In this document: in pieces, positions 53,713 through 62,959 of the stretch
Layout: every line of letters begins with the position of its first letter
Numbering within the stretch: the stretch's first letter is position 1
Assembly (NCBI GenBank): GCA_035625725.1
Contig: DASPPB010000028.1
Location: 1 to 64,000, forward strand
Reading direction: 5' to 3'
Source: GJ-E10 sp035625725
GTDB lineage: Bacteria; Pseudomonadota; Gammaproteobacteria; Burkholderiales; Burkholderiaceae_F
Length of the DNA: 64,000 nucleotides
The notes under the pieces: model-generated
Database searches by the model: none
The model's input: the letters and a program-made list of their open reading frames with translations, nothing else
What the model was told of the DNA's origin: nothing
Position numbers and translations under genes: made by a program

Positions 53713-53764
53713 GGTGTTCGCGTGCCGCAGGGCCCGATAGAATCGAGTGTAACAACCGATAGCA

Positions 53765-54211
53765 ATGCACCGCGTCCACCGCTCCGTGATCGTGCCCTAC
53801 AGTCGGGCGCAGATGTTCGCGCTGGTACAGGACATCGCTCAGTACCCGAGGTTTCTGCCGTGGTGCGCCGCCAGTCACGTGCGCCCGCAAAGTTCCGAAG
53901 AGCTGGTCGAGGCGCGCATCGAAATCGCCTACATGGGGGTGCGCAGCCACTTTACGACGAGCAACCTCAATCGATTTCCGGAATCGATCACGCTCACCCT
54001 GGTCGACGGGCCGTTTCGAGATCTGCGCGGGGAGTGGAGCTTCCGCGCGCTGGGCGAAGATGCCTGCAAAGTGAGTCTGGATCTGCACTATCGCTTCGCC
54101 GCAGGTTTGCTGGGGCGGGCAATTGCGCCGGTCTTCGATCGGGTTGCCAACTCCTTGGTCGACGCGTTCGCTGCGCGGGCCCAGGACCTGTACGGAGAGG
54201 TCGGTGTCTGA
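53765..54211 (+). CDS. ratA: RatA/Coq10-family START-domain protein
   Basis: 148 residues of the polyketide cyclase/START fold: MHRVHRSVIVPYSRAQMFAL, DIAQYPRFLPWCAASHV, FTTSNLNRFPESITLTLVDG and FRDLRGEWSFRALGEDACKV. E. coli RatA was reported to block 70S ribosome assembly, while the Coq10 branch binds ubiquinone; the two roles cannot be told apart by sequence. TAGAAT in the 52-bp gap with smpB is a possible -10 box. It overlaps rnfH by 8 bp. Confidence 0.88.
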   Translation: MHRVHRSVIVPYSRAQMFALVQDIAQYPRFLPWCAASHVRPQSSEELVEARIEIAYMGVRSHFTTSNLNRFPESITLTLVDGPFRDLRGEWSFRALGEDACKVSLDLHYRFAAGLLGRAIAPVFDRVANSLVDAFAARAQDLYGEVGV

Positions 54212-54488
54212 ACAGATTCGCGTGAGCGTCGTTTACGCGCAGCCGCATCAGCAATGGCTGGTGCAGGTGGATTTGGACTGCGGCGCGCGCGTGCAGACCG
54301 CAATCGAGCGCTCGGGACTGCTCGAGGCGCTACCCGAGCTGCATCTGCAGGAGCTTGAGGTGGGAATCTTTCATCGTAGCTGCAGCCTCGATGCGCCGCT
54401 GCGCGATGGAGACCGCGTCGAGATCTACCGGCCGCTGCAAATCGATCCGAAGGAGGCGCGGCGCCTGCGCGCGGCAACAAGAAAGTGA
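54204..54488 (+). CDS. rnfH: RnfH/RatB-family ubiquitin-like protein
   Basis: 94 residues from the GTG at 54204 inside the end of ratA (8-bp overlap). UPF0125 family: IRVSVVYAQPHQQWLVQVDL, GARVQTAIERSGLLEALPEL, VGIFHRSCSLDAPLRDGDRV and EIYRPLQIDPKEARRLRA, with a beta-grasp fold. The ratA-rnfH pair was first described as a toxin-antitoxin pair (RatA/RatB), but an antitoxin role for this family is not supported by E. coli work. Too short upstream frame to alter the start. Confidence 0.9.
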   Translation: MSEQIRVSVVYAQPHQQWLVQVDLDCGARVQTAIERSGLLEALPELHLQELEVGIFHRSCSLDAPLRDGDRVEIYRPLQIDPKEARRLRAATRK

Positions 54489-54534
54489 AGCTTCGCGCGC
54501 ATCCCCGGACTTTGTCGCCGGCAAGCGCTCGGCC

Positions 54535-55128
54535 CTAGCAATTCTTTTCGATGGCGTCCTGGGTCTTTTGAATTTCCGCCGCCCGCTGATCGTCGTCGAG
54601 GAAATTGCGATCGCCGTTGGCGTCGGGCCGCAGCAGCCGTGTGCCCGACTGCAGCGTATCGAGATAAGACTTGGCCTGATTGCAGGCCTCAGTCCGCTGC
54701 GTGGTCTGCGCCTCGTCTTCGGCTTGCTTTTCTTCGGTCTTTTGCTTCTCGGCCAGGCGCTTGCGAAAGTCCGCATCTTGCTCGGCCAGGGACTTCGGGG
54801 CCGCATTGGGGCGGTTCGCCTGCGGCGCCTGCGGTGAAGCGGCGGGCGTCTCGGGTCGCGCGGCTGTGCCCGTTGGCGTGGGCACTGAACCGACGGAATT
54901 GCCCGTTGGTCCGGGCGAAGTGCTGGGATTGCTCGGTGGGCTGCTCGTAGGCTGGTGCGTGATTTCGGACTGCTCGACGCCCGGTGGCGGGGGCGAGTCC
55001 GAATATGTCATCTCGCCGTTTGCATCACGCCAGGCCCACTGCGCCTGTGCGCTACCGGCCGCGAGTAGGCCAATGGTTAAGAGGAGTCGACAAGCTCCAC
55101 GGGGCCGTGGCCGAGGCAGATATTTCAT
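54535..55128 (-). CDS. DUF4124-domain secreted protein
   Basis: 197 residues from the ATG at 55128 (MKYLPRPRPRGACRLLLTIG). Signal peptide cut near GSAQAQ, then the DUF4124 core WAWRDANGEMTYSDSPPPPG, a Pro/Ser/Thr-rich linker (about 65-115), and a charged helix (about 118-155, KSLAEQDADFRKRLAEKQ...), ending in LLRPDANGDRNFLDDDQRA with two cysteines near the end. Typical of the betaproteobacterial DUF4124 proteins found beside guaB. Function unknown. It is convergent with rnfH. Confidence 0.85.
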   Translation of the reverse strand: MKYLPRPRPRGACRLLLTIGLLAAGSAQAQWAWRDANGEMTYSDSPPPPGVEQSEITHQPTSSPPSNPSTSPGPTGNSVGSVPTPTGTAARPETPAASPQAPQANRPNAAPKSLAEQDADFRKRLAEKQKTEEKQAEDEAQTTQRTEACNQAKSYLDTLQSGTRLLRPDANGDRNFLDDDQRAAEIQKTQDAIEKNC

Positions 55129-55314
55129 GAACGCTCCGAAGGATCGGGACAAAGGCTGGGCCAAAGCAACGGCGCCCTGGCGGCTACGGGCGCCGAATCA
55201 GCCCAAGCGCTGGTCCCAAAAATTCCTACATAGCTGATTTTACGGGTCGTTGCAGGCCTCAAAAACCGGAAAAACGGACGAATTGCGGCCCACGGCACGC
55301 TTGGTGCAAGCGTC

Positions 55315-55320
55315 TATAAT
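55315..55320 (+). promoter_or_regulatory. Candidate -10 box for guaBA
   Basis: A perfect TATAAT 25 bases before the guaB ATG. No consensus -35 lies 16-18 bp upstream, so it may depend on an activator or UP element. Confidence 0.45.
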
Positions 55321-55345
55321 CCGCTTTTGCGTCAAGAGGATGGGC

Positions 55346-56809
55346 ATGCGTTTCCAAGAGAAGGCGCTGACTTTTGATGACGTGCTATTGGTACCGGCCT
55401 ATTCGGCGGTGCTTCCTCGCGAAACCGACCTGCGCACGCGCTTAACGCGTCGCATTCCGCTCAACGTGCCGCTCGTTTCGGCGGCCATGGACACCGTGAC
55501 CGATGCCCGCCTGGCAATCGCCCTGGCGCAAGAAGGCGGCATCGGGATCATCCATAAGAATTTCTCGCCGGCGCAGCAAGCCGCCGAAGTAGCCCGGGTC
55601 AAGCGCCACGAAGCCGGGGTACTTCGCGATCCGATCACCATTCCCCCGGAGATGCGCGTCGGCGAGGTAATCGAATTGACGCGCGCCCACAAGATCTCGG
55701 GTCTGCCGGTGGTGGATGCAACCGGCCACGTGGTTGGCATTGTTACCAACCGCGACCTGCGGTTTGAAACGCGCCTCGATATTCCGGTGCGCGAAATCAT
55801 GACGCCGCGCGATCGCCTGGTGACGGTGCCGGAAGGCGCGACGCTCGATGAGGCCAAGACTCTGATGCATCGGCACCGCCTCGAACGTGTGGTCGTGGTC
55901 GACGACCACTTCAAGCTGCGTGGACTCGTTACCGTCAAGGACATCACCCGCACCACCGAGCACCCGCTGGCGGCCAAGGATGAACTGGGCAAGCTGCGCG
56001 TGGGCGCTGCGGTGGGCACCGGCGACGCGGATCAGGAGCGCGTGGCCGTGCTGGTCCAAGCCGGCGTCGATGTGATTGTCGTGGACACGGCCCATGGGCA
56101 TACCAGGGGCGTCTTGGATCGGGTCCGCTGGATCAAAAAGACCTTCCCGAGCGTCGACGTGGTCGGAGGCAACATCGCGACGGGCGCCGCCGCCCTGGCA
56201 CTGGTGGAGCACGGCGCCGACGCGGTCAAGGTCGGGATCGGGCCGGGGTCCATCTGCACGACGCGCATCGTGGCGGGCGTCGGGGTTCCCCAGATCAGCG
56301 CGATCGACAACGTAGCCCGTGCGCTCGAGGGCACTGGCGTGCCGATCATCGCCGATGGGGGCGTGCGGTATTCGGGCGATATTGCCAAGGCGCTGGCGGC
56401 GGGCGCATCCACGGTGATGATGGGCAGCATCTTCGCGGGCACCGAGGAGGCGCCCGGAGAACTCGTACTCTACGAGGGGCGCTCGTACAAGACCTATCGG
56501 GGCATGGGAAGCCTGGGTGCAATGCGCCGCGGGGCTGCGGACCGCTACTTTCAGGACAACGAGGCCAACGTCGACAAGTTGGTTCCAGAGGGCATCGAAG
56601 GCATGGTGCCTTTTAAGGGCAGCGTGGTCGCGATCGTTTTTCAGTTGGCCGGCGGCGTGCGCTCGAGCATGGGTTATTGCGGCAGCCGCACGGTCGAGGA
56701 GTTTCGCAACCGGGCGGTATTCGTCGAGATCACTAACGCGGGCATGCGCGAATCGCATGTTCACGACGTGCGCATCACGAAGGAGGCGCCCAACTATCGC
56801 GTGGAGTAG
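55346..56809 (+). CDS. guaB: Inosine-5'-monophosphate dehydrogenase
   Basis: 487 residues from MRFQEKALTFDDVLLVPA at 55346; the frame is open further up but only from here is it IMPDH. Converts IMP to XMP with NAD+, the first committed step to GMP. TIM barrel with two CBS domains inserted (about 95-210, e.g. VREIMTPRDRLVTVP). Catalytic Cys in VGIGPGSICTTRIVAGVGVP (about residue 305), IIADGGVRYSGDIAKAL and the flap GMGSLGAMRRG. It lies 52 bp before guaA. Confidence 0.98.
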   Translation: MRFQEKALTFDDVLLVPAYSAVLPRETDLRTRLTRRIPLNVPLVSAAMDTVTDARLAIALAQEGGIGIIHKNFSPAQQAAEVARVKRHEAGVLRDPITIPPEMRVGEVIELTRAHKISGLPVVDATGHVVGIVTNRDLRFETRLDIPVREIMTPRDRLVTVPEGATLDEAKTLMHRHRLERVVVVDDHFKLRGLVTVKDITRTTEHPLAAKDELGKLRVGAAVGTGDADQERVAVLVQAGVDVIVVDTAHGHTRGVLDRVRWIKKTFPSVDVVGGNIATGAAALALVEHGADAVKVGIGPGSICTTRIVAGVGVPQISAIDNVARALEGTGVPIIADGGVRYSGDIAKALAAGASTVMMGSIFAGTEEAPGELVLYEGRSYKTYRGMGSLGAMRRGAADRYFQDNEANVDKLVPEGIEGMVPFKGSVVAIVFQLAGGVRSSMGYCGSRTVEEFRNRAVFVEITNAGMRESHVHDVRITKEAPNYRVE

Positions 56810-56861
56810 CTCGGCGCCTCCAGCCGCGGCTTGCGCCCACGCGGCGTCGCAGCGCACTTTC

Positions 56862-58427
56862 ATGCAGCACGATCGCATCCTCATTCTCGACTTTGGCTCG
56901 CAGTACACGCAGCTCATCGCGCGGCGCGTGCGCGAGGCGGCGGTGTATTGCGAAATCCACCCGTGCGACTTGAGTGCGGAGGACATCCGGGCGTTCGCGC
57001 CGCGTGGAGTGATCCTCTCGGGCAGCCACCAATCGGCCTACGAGCATGGCACCGACCAGGCGCCCGCAGTCGTCTTTACGCTCGGGGTTCCGGTGCTGGG
57101 CATTTGCTACGGCATGCAAACCATGGCCCAGCAACTCGGCGGACGAGTGCAGTTGGGCGCGCACCGCGAGTTCGGTTTTGCGCAGGTACGGGCGCGCGGG
57201 CACACGCGGTTGCTCGAAGGTCTGCAGGACGCCACAGGACCCAAGGGCGAGGGGCTGCTCGACGCATGGATGAGCCACGGCGACAAGGTCGAGCAGATGC
57301 CAGCCGGGTTCACGCTGATGGCATCGACCGACAACTGCCCGATCGCGGGCATGGCCGATGAAGCGCGGCGCTTCTACGGCGTGCAGTTTCACCCGGAAGT
57401 GACCCACACCCGCCAAGGACAGGCAATTCTCACGCGCTTTGTGCGCCAGATCTGTGGTTGCCGAGGCGACTGGAACATGCCCGATTACGTCAACGAGGCG
57501 GTGGCGCACATCCGCAAGCAGGTTGGCACCGATGAGGTGATTCTGGGCCTGTCCGGAGGCGTCGATTCCTCGGTTGCAGCTGTTTTGATCCATCGGGCAA
57601 TCGGCCATCAGCTCACTTGTGTATTTGTTGACAACGGTTTGTTGCGGCTGGGAGAGGCGCAGCAGGTCATCGAAACCTTCGAACGGCACTTGGGTCTGCA
57701 CCTGATTCACGTGGACGCATCCGATCGCTTTCTAGGCAAACTCTCGGGGGTGAGCGACCCCGAGTCCAAACGCAAGATCATCGGCCGCGAATTCGTCGAG
57801 GTCTTCCAGCAAGAAGCGGCCAAATGCGCCAAGGCGAGGTGGCTGGCGCAAGGCACGATCTATCCCGACGTGATCGAGTCGGCCGGCGCCAAGTCAAAGA
57901 AAGCCGTCACGATCAAGTCGCACCATAACGTGGGCGGTTTGCCCGAATCGCTGCACCTGAAGCTGCTCGAACCGCTGCGAGAGCTGTTCAAAGACGAGGT
58001 GCGTGAGCTGGGTCTGGCTCTGGGGCTTCCGGAGGACATGGTGCATCGACACCCGTTTCCGGGCCCGGGTTTGGGCGTGCGGATCCTGGGGGAAATCAAG
58101 CGCGAGTACGCGGATTTGCTGCGTCGGGCCGACGCAATCTTCATCGAGGAGCTGCGCGCGAGCGGCTGGTATGAGCGCACGAGCCAAGCATTTGCGGTGT
58201 TTCTGCCGGTGCGAAGCGTCGGCGTGATGGGAGACGGGCGCACCTACGATTGGGTGGTCGCGCTGCGCGCCGTGCAAACGCAAGACTTCATGACAGCGCA
58301 TTGGGCGCCGCTGCCCCACGAATTGCTCGCGCGCGTATCCAACCGGATCATCAACGAGGTGCGGGGTATCAACCGCGTCGTCTACGACATATCAAGCAAA
58401 CCGCCGGCGACGATCGAGTGGGAGTAA
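56862..58427 (+). CDS. guaA: GMP synthase (glutamine-hydrolysing)
   Basis: 521 residues from the ATG at 56862. Aminates XMP to GMP. Class I glutamine amidotransferase domain: LILDFGSQYTQLIARRVRE, nucleophile Cys in VLGICYGMQ (about residue 84) and His/Glu in GVQFHPEVTHT. ATP-pyrophosphatase domain: LGLSGGVDSSVAAVL (about 229-243). Dimerisation domain: HHNVGGLPESLHLKLLEPLR, RHPFPGPGLGVRILGE-type block and the C-terminal KPPATIEWE. Operon with guaB. Confidence 0.98.
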   Translation: MQHDRILILDFGSQYTQLIARRVREAAVYCEIHPCDLSAEDIRAFAPRGVILSGSHQSAYEHGTDQAPAVVFTLGVPVLGICYGMQTMAQQLGGRVQLGAHREFGFAQVRARGHTRLLEGLQDATGPKGEGLLDAWMSHGDKVEQMPAGFTLMASTDNCPIAGMADEARRFYGVQFHPEVTHTRQGQAILTRFVRQICGCRGDWNMPDYVNEAVAHIRKQVGTDEVILGLSGGVDSSVAAVLIHRAIGHQLTCVFVDNGLLRLGEAQQVIETFERHLGLHLIHVDASDRFLGKLSGVSDPESKRKIIGREFVEVFQQEAAKCAKARWLAQGTIYPDVIESAGAKSKKAVTIKSHHNVGGLPESLHLKLLEPLRELFKDEVRELGLALGLPEDMVHRHPFPGPGLGVRILGEIKREYADLLRRADAIFIEELRASGWYERTSQAFAVFLPVRSVGVMGDGRTYDWVVALRAVQTQDFMTAHWAPLPHELLARVSNRIINEVRGINRVVYDISSKPPATIEWE

Positions 58428-58447
58428 GGCGTTTTCTCCGGAACGGG

Positions 58448-59518
58448 TTAGAAACCGAGCCCGAGCGCGACGTAGCTCGCGAGGACGCCGAGGGCAATGA
58501 TCGAAACGGCGAGCAGCGCCAGCACGCGCAAGGGGAAGGATTGCGCCAGCATAGCCATCGAAGGTGCGCTGATCGGCGGCAGGGTCACCAGGAGGGCCGC
58601 TGCCGGGCCTACACCCGCACCGAGCAGCAGCATTGATTGAACGATCGGAACCTCGCCGGCCGTCGGGATGACGAACAGGCAGCCCGCCGCCGCCATTGCA
58701 ACAATCCAGTTGAGTTCGTTGCCGATTCCGGGACCCAGTTGGGGAAAGAGCCAAGCGCGCGCGGCACCAAGGAGAAGGACCAGTATGGCGTACTCGGGCA
58801 GCAGGCGCACGGACATCCGCAGCGCAAGTCTTGCCCATCGCGCAAACACATTGCCGGCCTCGTCGTCGGGGGCCTCGCGCGGCATCGCGGCGGGCGGCTC
58901 GCGGTTGAACCCGTCGAGTCGGTCCGCTAGGTAGCCCAAACCGAAGACCATCAGCAGGCCGAAAGCGATGCGCAGCAGACTCCAGTTCCAGCCCAACACG
59001 AAGCCGAGGAAGACGAGCGTGGCCGGGTTGAGCATCGGGTTGCCCAGCCAGAACGCGATTGCCGCGCCGGCCGAGGCACGGCGCGCACGCAACCCCGCTA
59101 CGACGGGCGCCGCACAGCACGTGCACATCATCCCCGGAACAGAAAGAATGCCCGCCGCCGCGACGCTGCGGAAGCCCACCGTGCCGAGTACCCGGGCAAT
59201 CCATTGCGATGGAATCAGGACCTGGACGGCGGAACCGACCAGCAATCCCAGCACCAAAGCCTTCCAGATGGCCTTGCCGTAGGCCAACGCATACTCCAGT
59301 GCGGCGCCGAGCGAGGGCGGGGGCGGGGTCGCGCTGTCGCCCGTGAGGATAGAGGATCCGATCGAATGGTGGGACGCCGCGAACCATGCGCGTCCGTAGT
59401 AGGGCACCCACTTCACGTAGGCAAGGCCGACCACGACCAGGGCGACGAAGATCGTCCATCGCAGCGCGACATCCGATCTTGCGACGGACTTCACGGCGGA
59501 TTTCCCGGCTGGACTCAT
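58448..59518 (-). CDS. Multi-spanning permease, YraQ/ArsP-like (DUF318)
   Basis: 356 residues with about 8-9 membrane spans in two halves separated by a polar loop (about 200-225). The motif GMMCTCCAAPVVAGLRARRA in the first half, with two Cys pairs around one span, and GNPMLNPATLVFLGFVLGW are like the DUF318/YraQ-ArsP permease family; the second half repeats the pattern (PTAGEVPIVQSMLLLGAGVG). Family members export metalloids such as organoarsenicals; the substrate here is unknown. The ATG overlaps the upstream CPBP gene by 4 bp, so the two are probably one operon. Confidence 0.8.
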   Translation of the reverse strand: MSPAGKSAVKSVARSDVALRWTIFVALVVVGLAYVKWVPYYGRAWFAASHHSIGSSILTGDSATPPPPSLGAALEYALAYGKAIWKALVLGLLVGSAVQVLIPSQWIARVLGTVGFRSVAAAGILSVPGMMCTCCAAPVVAGLRARRASAGAAIAFWLGNPMLNPATLVFLGFVLGWNWSLLRIAFGLLMVFGLGYLADRLDGFNREPPAAMPREAPDDEAGNVFARWARLALRMSVRLLPEYAILVLLLGAARAWLFPQLGPGIGNELNWIVAMAAAGCLFVIPTAGEVPIVQSMLLLGAGVGPAAALLVTLPPISAPSMAMLAQSFPLRVLALLAVSIIALGVLASYVALGLGF

Positions 59519-60381
59519 AGAGGGATAACGAGGTGACGGTGGACGCTTGGGATTCTCGCACGAGCGCAGTTATCGGAAACTGCATCGGGCGCGCCGGCTC
59601 TGCCGGCGGACGGTCGACAGATCGAGGTCGTGGGCGAGACGCTCGTGCTGATCGAGGCGGTGCACGCTCGGCGACCAGGATTCAGACGGGAAATTCTAGG
59701 GGGACCGTCTGGAGTTCGTGGCGCGGCACGCGAGAAGTGGCCGCCATAAAAATATGCGCCAAGCCCAATTGTGAAAATCCAATCGCCCCATAAGCCGTGT
59801 TCCAGCGAAACGACCGGCAGTGAGCGCGTATTGGCGTAGGTGTAGGCAAACCGCATTCCTCCGAAAACTGACAACGTCGGCGCAACAACATTACCCAGTT
59901 GCAAATGCGCTAACGCAAAGGAACATGTGCTTGCAAGAATCATTGCCCAAGCGCCGGTAAAAAGCGCCTGGTACCGATGAAAGATGAAAACCCGGAAGAT
60001 CAACTCCTGGGCAGGGGCGGAAGTCAAGGCGTAGAGCAGAACAATCGCAAGCCATAAGAATGGACGCTTGAACGTAAAGGCGAACACGCGAACTTGCGAT
60101 GACGCGATCGTCATTGCCAGGACTGCGGCGCCACCGAGCAGCAGGACAACGGCGATACGACGCAAAACGACGGCTAAATTGGCCGGAACCGAATGCAACT
60201 GTCGCCGATCGAAAGACGGATCGCGCCAGAAAATGGCCAGCAGCAGCGCAGCGATCAGGAGCAACTGGGGAATCACCGACCGCTTCATGACCGGCTCCTG
60301 CCAGGCGGCGAGAAAGGGCAACCCTAGGAACAAGACGGCAAATTCCAGGGCGAGGCGTATGCGACTCGGCCCGCAGTTCAT
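59515..60381 (-). CDS. CPBP-family intramembrane protease-like protein
   Basis: 288 residues from the ATG at 60381 (MNCGPSRIRLALEFAVLFLG). It has about 6 membrane spans and the three CPBP (CAAX/Abi) motifs, in order QELIFR (about 138-143), FALAHLQLGN and HGLWGDW. The normal first motif is EExxxR; here the first Glu is Gln, so activity is uncertain. After about residue 213 comes a ~75-residue Arg/Ser/Pro-rich tail with no membrane span, running over the first bases of the permease gene. CPBP proteins process prenylated or bacteriocin-related proteins; the role here is unknown. Confidence 0.75.
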   Translation of the reverse strand: MNCGPSRIRLALEFAVLFLGLPFLAAWQEPVMKRSVIPQLLLIAALLLAIFWRDPSFDRRQLHSVPANLAVVLRRIAVVLLLGGAAVLAMTIASSQVRVFAFTFKRPFLWLAIVLLYALTSAPAQELIFRVFIFHRYQALFTGAWAMILASTCSFALAHLQLGNVVAPTLSVFGGMRFAYTYANTRSLPVVSLEHGLWGDWIFTIGLGAYFYGGHFSRAAPRTPDGPPRISRLNPGRRACTASISTSVSPTTSICRPSAGRAGAPDAVSDNCARARIPSVHRHLVIPL

Positions 60382-61027
60382 TCTGAGCGGCGTCACGCGA
60401 GCCGGCACGGTCGTCCCATTGCAAAGTGGGATGTTTCGTGCGACCAAAGTCCGTATGACGGGGCTTTGCGCAAAGCCCCGGCCGGACCGGCCATTTTGCC
60501 TGAGCCCCCACGCTTACCGACCAACTTACGGGCGGGTGAGGCCTTGCGTGCGGGGGCGCCGGTGTCGCGCCAGTGAAGTTGGCCCCGGCGAAGTCGCGTC
60601 AGCACGTGTTCGATGGTTGGGCGCCTTGCGCTGGGATCCCCACGAAGAGTTTTTGAGATGGCCATCGTCGGCGCGCGCGAACGTGTCCTTTTGCGGCCAC
60701 ACTGCAGGATCCTTCGCGTACTTCGGGGCTCGCGAAAATTTGACCGAAGCTGACACCCATCGCGCCGCGCAGGACGAAAGCTTGACGGCGCGTTGCGTCA
60801 TATTTTTGTCATTTTTTTTGAGCGCTCCGCGAATTCCAAAAGGACAATGGCCAACGCATCGAGAGATTTCGAGTCGCCGTAAAACTCCGGCATTGACTCA
60901 GCGCAACTTCGGAGCCCACCGGCGCCGCGACGGACAGTGCCTTTTGGTGCATAGTGTGCACTGTGGTTGTCCCAAACCGTAGCTGTTGGGCCCTACGCAG
61001 GGTCTTTCGAGGCAACCGCAACGCCAG
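60382..61027. other. 646-bp divergent intergenic region with palindromes
   Basis: Between the minus-strand CPBP gene and the plus-strand gene at 61028. At 60460-60479 lies a 20-bp perfect palindrome (GGGGCTTTGC and its complement), followed directly by GGCCGG-A-CCGGCC at 60480-60492 and a short T run. Both could be hairpins or operator sites. A run of eight T lies near 60815. A 90-codon basic frame on the minus strand (60393-60665) lacks a ribosome binding site and is not called. No promoter pair stands out. Confidence 0.5.
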
Positions 61028-62959
61028 ATGTTGGAAAAGCGCAAGGCCATAGAAACACTTGGTGAAGCGAGTCTGCTGCTACCTGCGCAGACGGCCGCTG
61101 CACTGGCGGCCAACGACCGCTTGAAGTACTACCTCTCCGTGCTGGAGGTTGCGATCCAGCACGCGGACACCCCTAGCGCAACCCCGATCGATCTGTCACG
61201 AGAGCGCGTAGCGACCGGCGTTCGTGAAACTTGGCCCGATGAAATGTCCGTCGGTGCGGTCCGGGTCGGAGGTGAATACGAGTTCCCGCAGTTGGCAAAC
61301 TTGCGCCGCGCCGTGGTCGCGGACCTTGCAACGATGGCTGCGCCGCTCGTTGCGGTGGACCCGGGCGGCGAGTTTGCGCAGCGCGTACAAACGCTAAGTG
61401 CGTGGCTGGAGGCTCTTTCGCCTGCGCGCTTGGGACCGGCCGCGATCGAACGCATCGTCGGGGCGGGCGCTAAGGAGTTCGACACCGTTCACAGGCTGAT
61501 TATGGACATGCACAGGGCCGTGAATGCCCTGGTCGCCAAGACAGCCGCCGAGGTGGTGGAGGGCGCCCACGTCTGGAACCTGGAGGAGGACGATCGCGCA
61601 CGGGTTGTGGCATTCATGCGGGGGTTGAATCGAACCGCTTGGGTCAAATTTGACCACCCGGGCCTTGCGACGGCGGCTACACGATCGGGCGAAAGGTTGC
61701 TCATTCAAAATGACATTGGCGTCAACGCGGCGCACGTACTGGTTATCGCGATTGTCGGGACCGTTCTTACGCTCACCTATTCCGATTTGCACCAGACGCG
61801 CTTTGAATTTTTCCGCGATGCCCTAGGTGCCCATGGCGTGCGCTGGAGTGTGGTGCAGCCCCGCGCGGGCGAGGCGCTGAATTTGGGCGAAGTCTATTGG
61901 GTCGGCACCGCGACATTCGAGGCGCCGGATTTTCCGGCCTTGGATGAAGTTCTGACCTTTATTGGGTCCCGAATCGTTTTTTTGATCGACTGGAACCGGG
62001 CGCGCAAGCGACTGCAAGCCTTTGTCGACCGAGAGTGTGCGCGCAACGTGCTCAGAGCCGCCGCAGACCGCGAGGTCGGACACATTGGATGGCTGCGCCT
62101 GGGGGCGGAACGACTGCTTTTTGGTGTGATGCAAGCCGTCGGCGACGGAGCCTTTCGGCTGGGAGACACGTTAGAGGACGTGCTGGGAGACGCCGCCGCG
62201 GAGACGTTTTTGGTCGACACCCTAACGCTTTGCGCCCAGGGATTGCGCGACGGGCGCGCGTCGTCGCAAATCGAAGACGAGGTTCGATTACTGCTTCGGC
62301 GCCAGCTTCAGGATCGCTCCAGCGAGTTCGATCTTGCCGCTGAACACGCGAGCTATTGTCACGAAATCGCGCTGGCGGTGCGTGACTCGCTGGCGCATCC
62401 GCACGAATTTGACCGAGATGCAGTGGCTCGGGCAAAGGCCTGGGAGAGCAGGGCAGACGAATTGGTGACACAAGCGCGAACTCTTGCAGAACGACACCCG
62501 CGGCGCCGGGCCTTTGCGCAATTAGCAGGTAGCGCCGACGATGTGGCCGACGACTTAGAGGAAGCCATGTTCGTCATGGAACTGCTCTCCGAGCATGCGG
62601 CGACCCTTTTGGGCGGCACGCTGCAAAAGGTGCTGCTGCCCCTGGCCGACACGGTGCTCGACGGGGTACGGGATTACGTGAGGGCGTTGGCGATCGGACG
62701 AGGTCTACGCAGGAGCGCGCCATTGGAGGACTCCCACGAGTTCCTGGAAGTGACCTGGCGCATGATGCACGCGGAGCGGCGGGGTGACGAGCAGTTGCGT
62801 GCTGCTCGTCGACAGATTCTCGCCACGGCACAAAGTTGCGCGGGACTGACCCTCGCGACGGACTTGGCTTTTCAATTGGAAACGGCCACTGATCATCTGC
62901 TAACAGTCGCTTACCTTTTGCGTGACCTGGTTCTCGACCGCGCCACTGCTGCCGCATGA
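61028..62959 (+). CDS. Large protein of unknown function, PhoU/DUF47-like C-terminus
   Basis: 643 residues from MLEKRKAIETLGEASLL at 61028; no signal peptide. The protein is mostly predicted helix. Residues about 1-225 are a helical part (LAANDRLKYYLSVLEVAI); about 225-330 are alpha/beta (VLVIAIVGTVLTLTYSDLHQ, FIGSRIVFLIDWNRARKRLQ). The last ~180 residues (DDVADDLEEAMFVMELL, LADTVLDGVRDYVRAL, ETATDHLLTVAYLLRDLVLD) have the acidic helix pattern of PhoU/DUF47 phosphate-transport regulators. I do not recognise the whole. The stop overlaps the dikinase start by 4 bp, so the two are probably coupled and functionally linked. Confidence 0.7.
   Translation: MLEKRKAIETLGEASLLLPAQTAAALAANDRLKYYLSVLEVAIQHADTPSATPIDLSRERVATGVRETWPDEMSVGAVRVGGEYEFPQLANLRRAVVADLATMAAPLVAVDPGGEFAQRVQTLSAWLEALSPARLGPAAIERIVGAGAKEFDTVHRLIMDMHRAVNALVAKTAAEVVEGAHVWNLEEDDRARVVAFMRGLNRTAWVKFDHPGLATAATRSGERLLIQNDIGVNAAHVLVIAIVGTVLTLTYSDLHQTRFEFFRDALGAHGVRWSVVQPRAGEALNLGEVYWVGTATFEAPDFPALDEVLTFIGSRIVFLIDWNRARKRLQAFVDRECARNVLRAAADREVGHIGWLRLGAERLLFGVMQAVGDGAFRLGDTLEDVLGDAAAETFLVDTLTLCAQGLRDGRASSQIEDEVRLLLRRQLQDRSSEFDLAAEHASYCHEIALAVRDSLAHPHEFDRDAVARAKAWESRADELVTQARTLAERHPRRRAFAQLAGSADDVADDLEEAMFVMELLSEHAATLLGGTLQKVLLPLADTVLDGVRDYVRALAIGRGLRRSAPLEDSHEFLEVTWRMMHAERRGDEQLRAARRQILATAQSCAGLTLATDLAFQLETATDHLLTVAYLLRDLVLDRATAAA

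Noticed and set aside
60393..60665. 90-codon basic protein on the minus strand upstream of the CPBP gene
   Set aside because: No ribosome binding site, no recognised family, and it covers the palindromes; could be real but unsupported.
60068..60982. 304-codon plus-strand frame over the CPBP gene
   Set aside because: The minus strand encodes a membrane protein with CPBP motifs over the same bases; the plus frame has no domain and ends in intergenic DNA.
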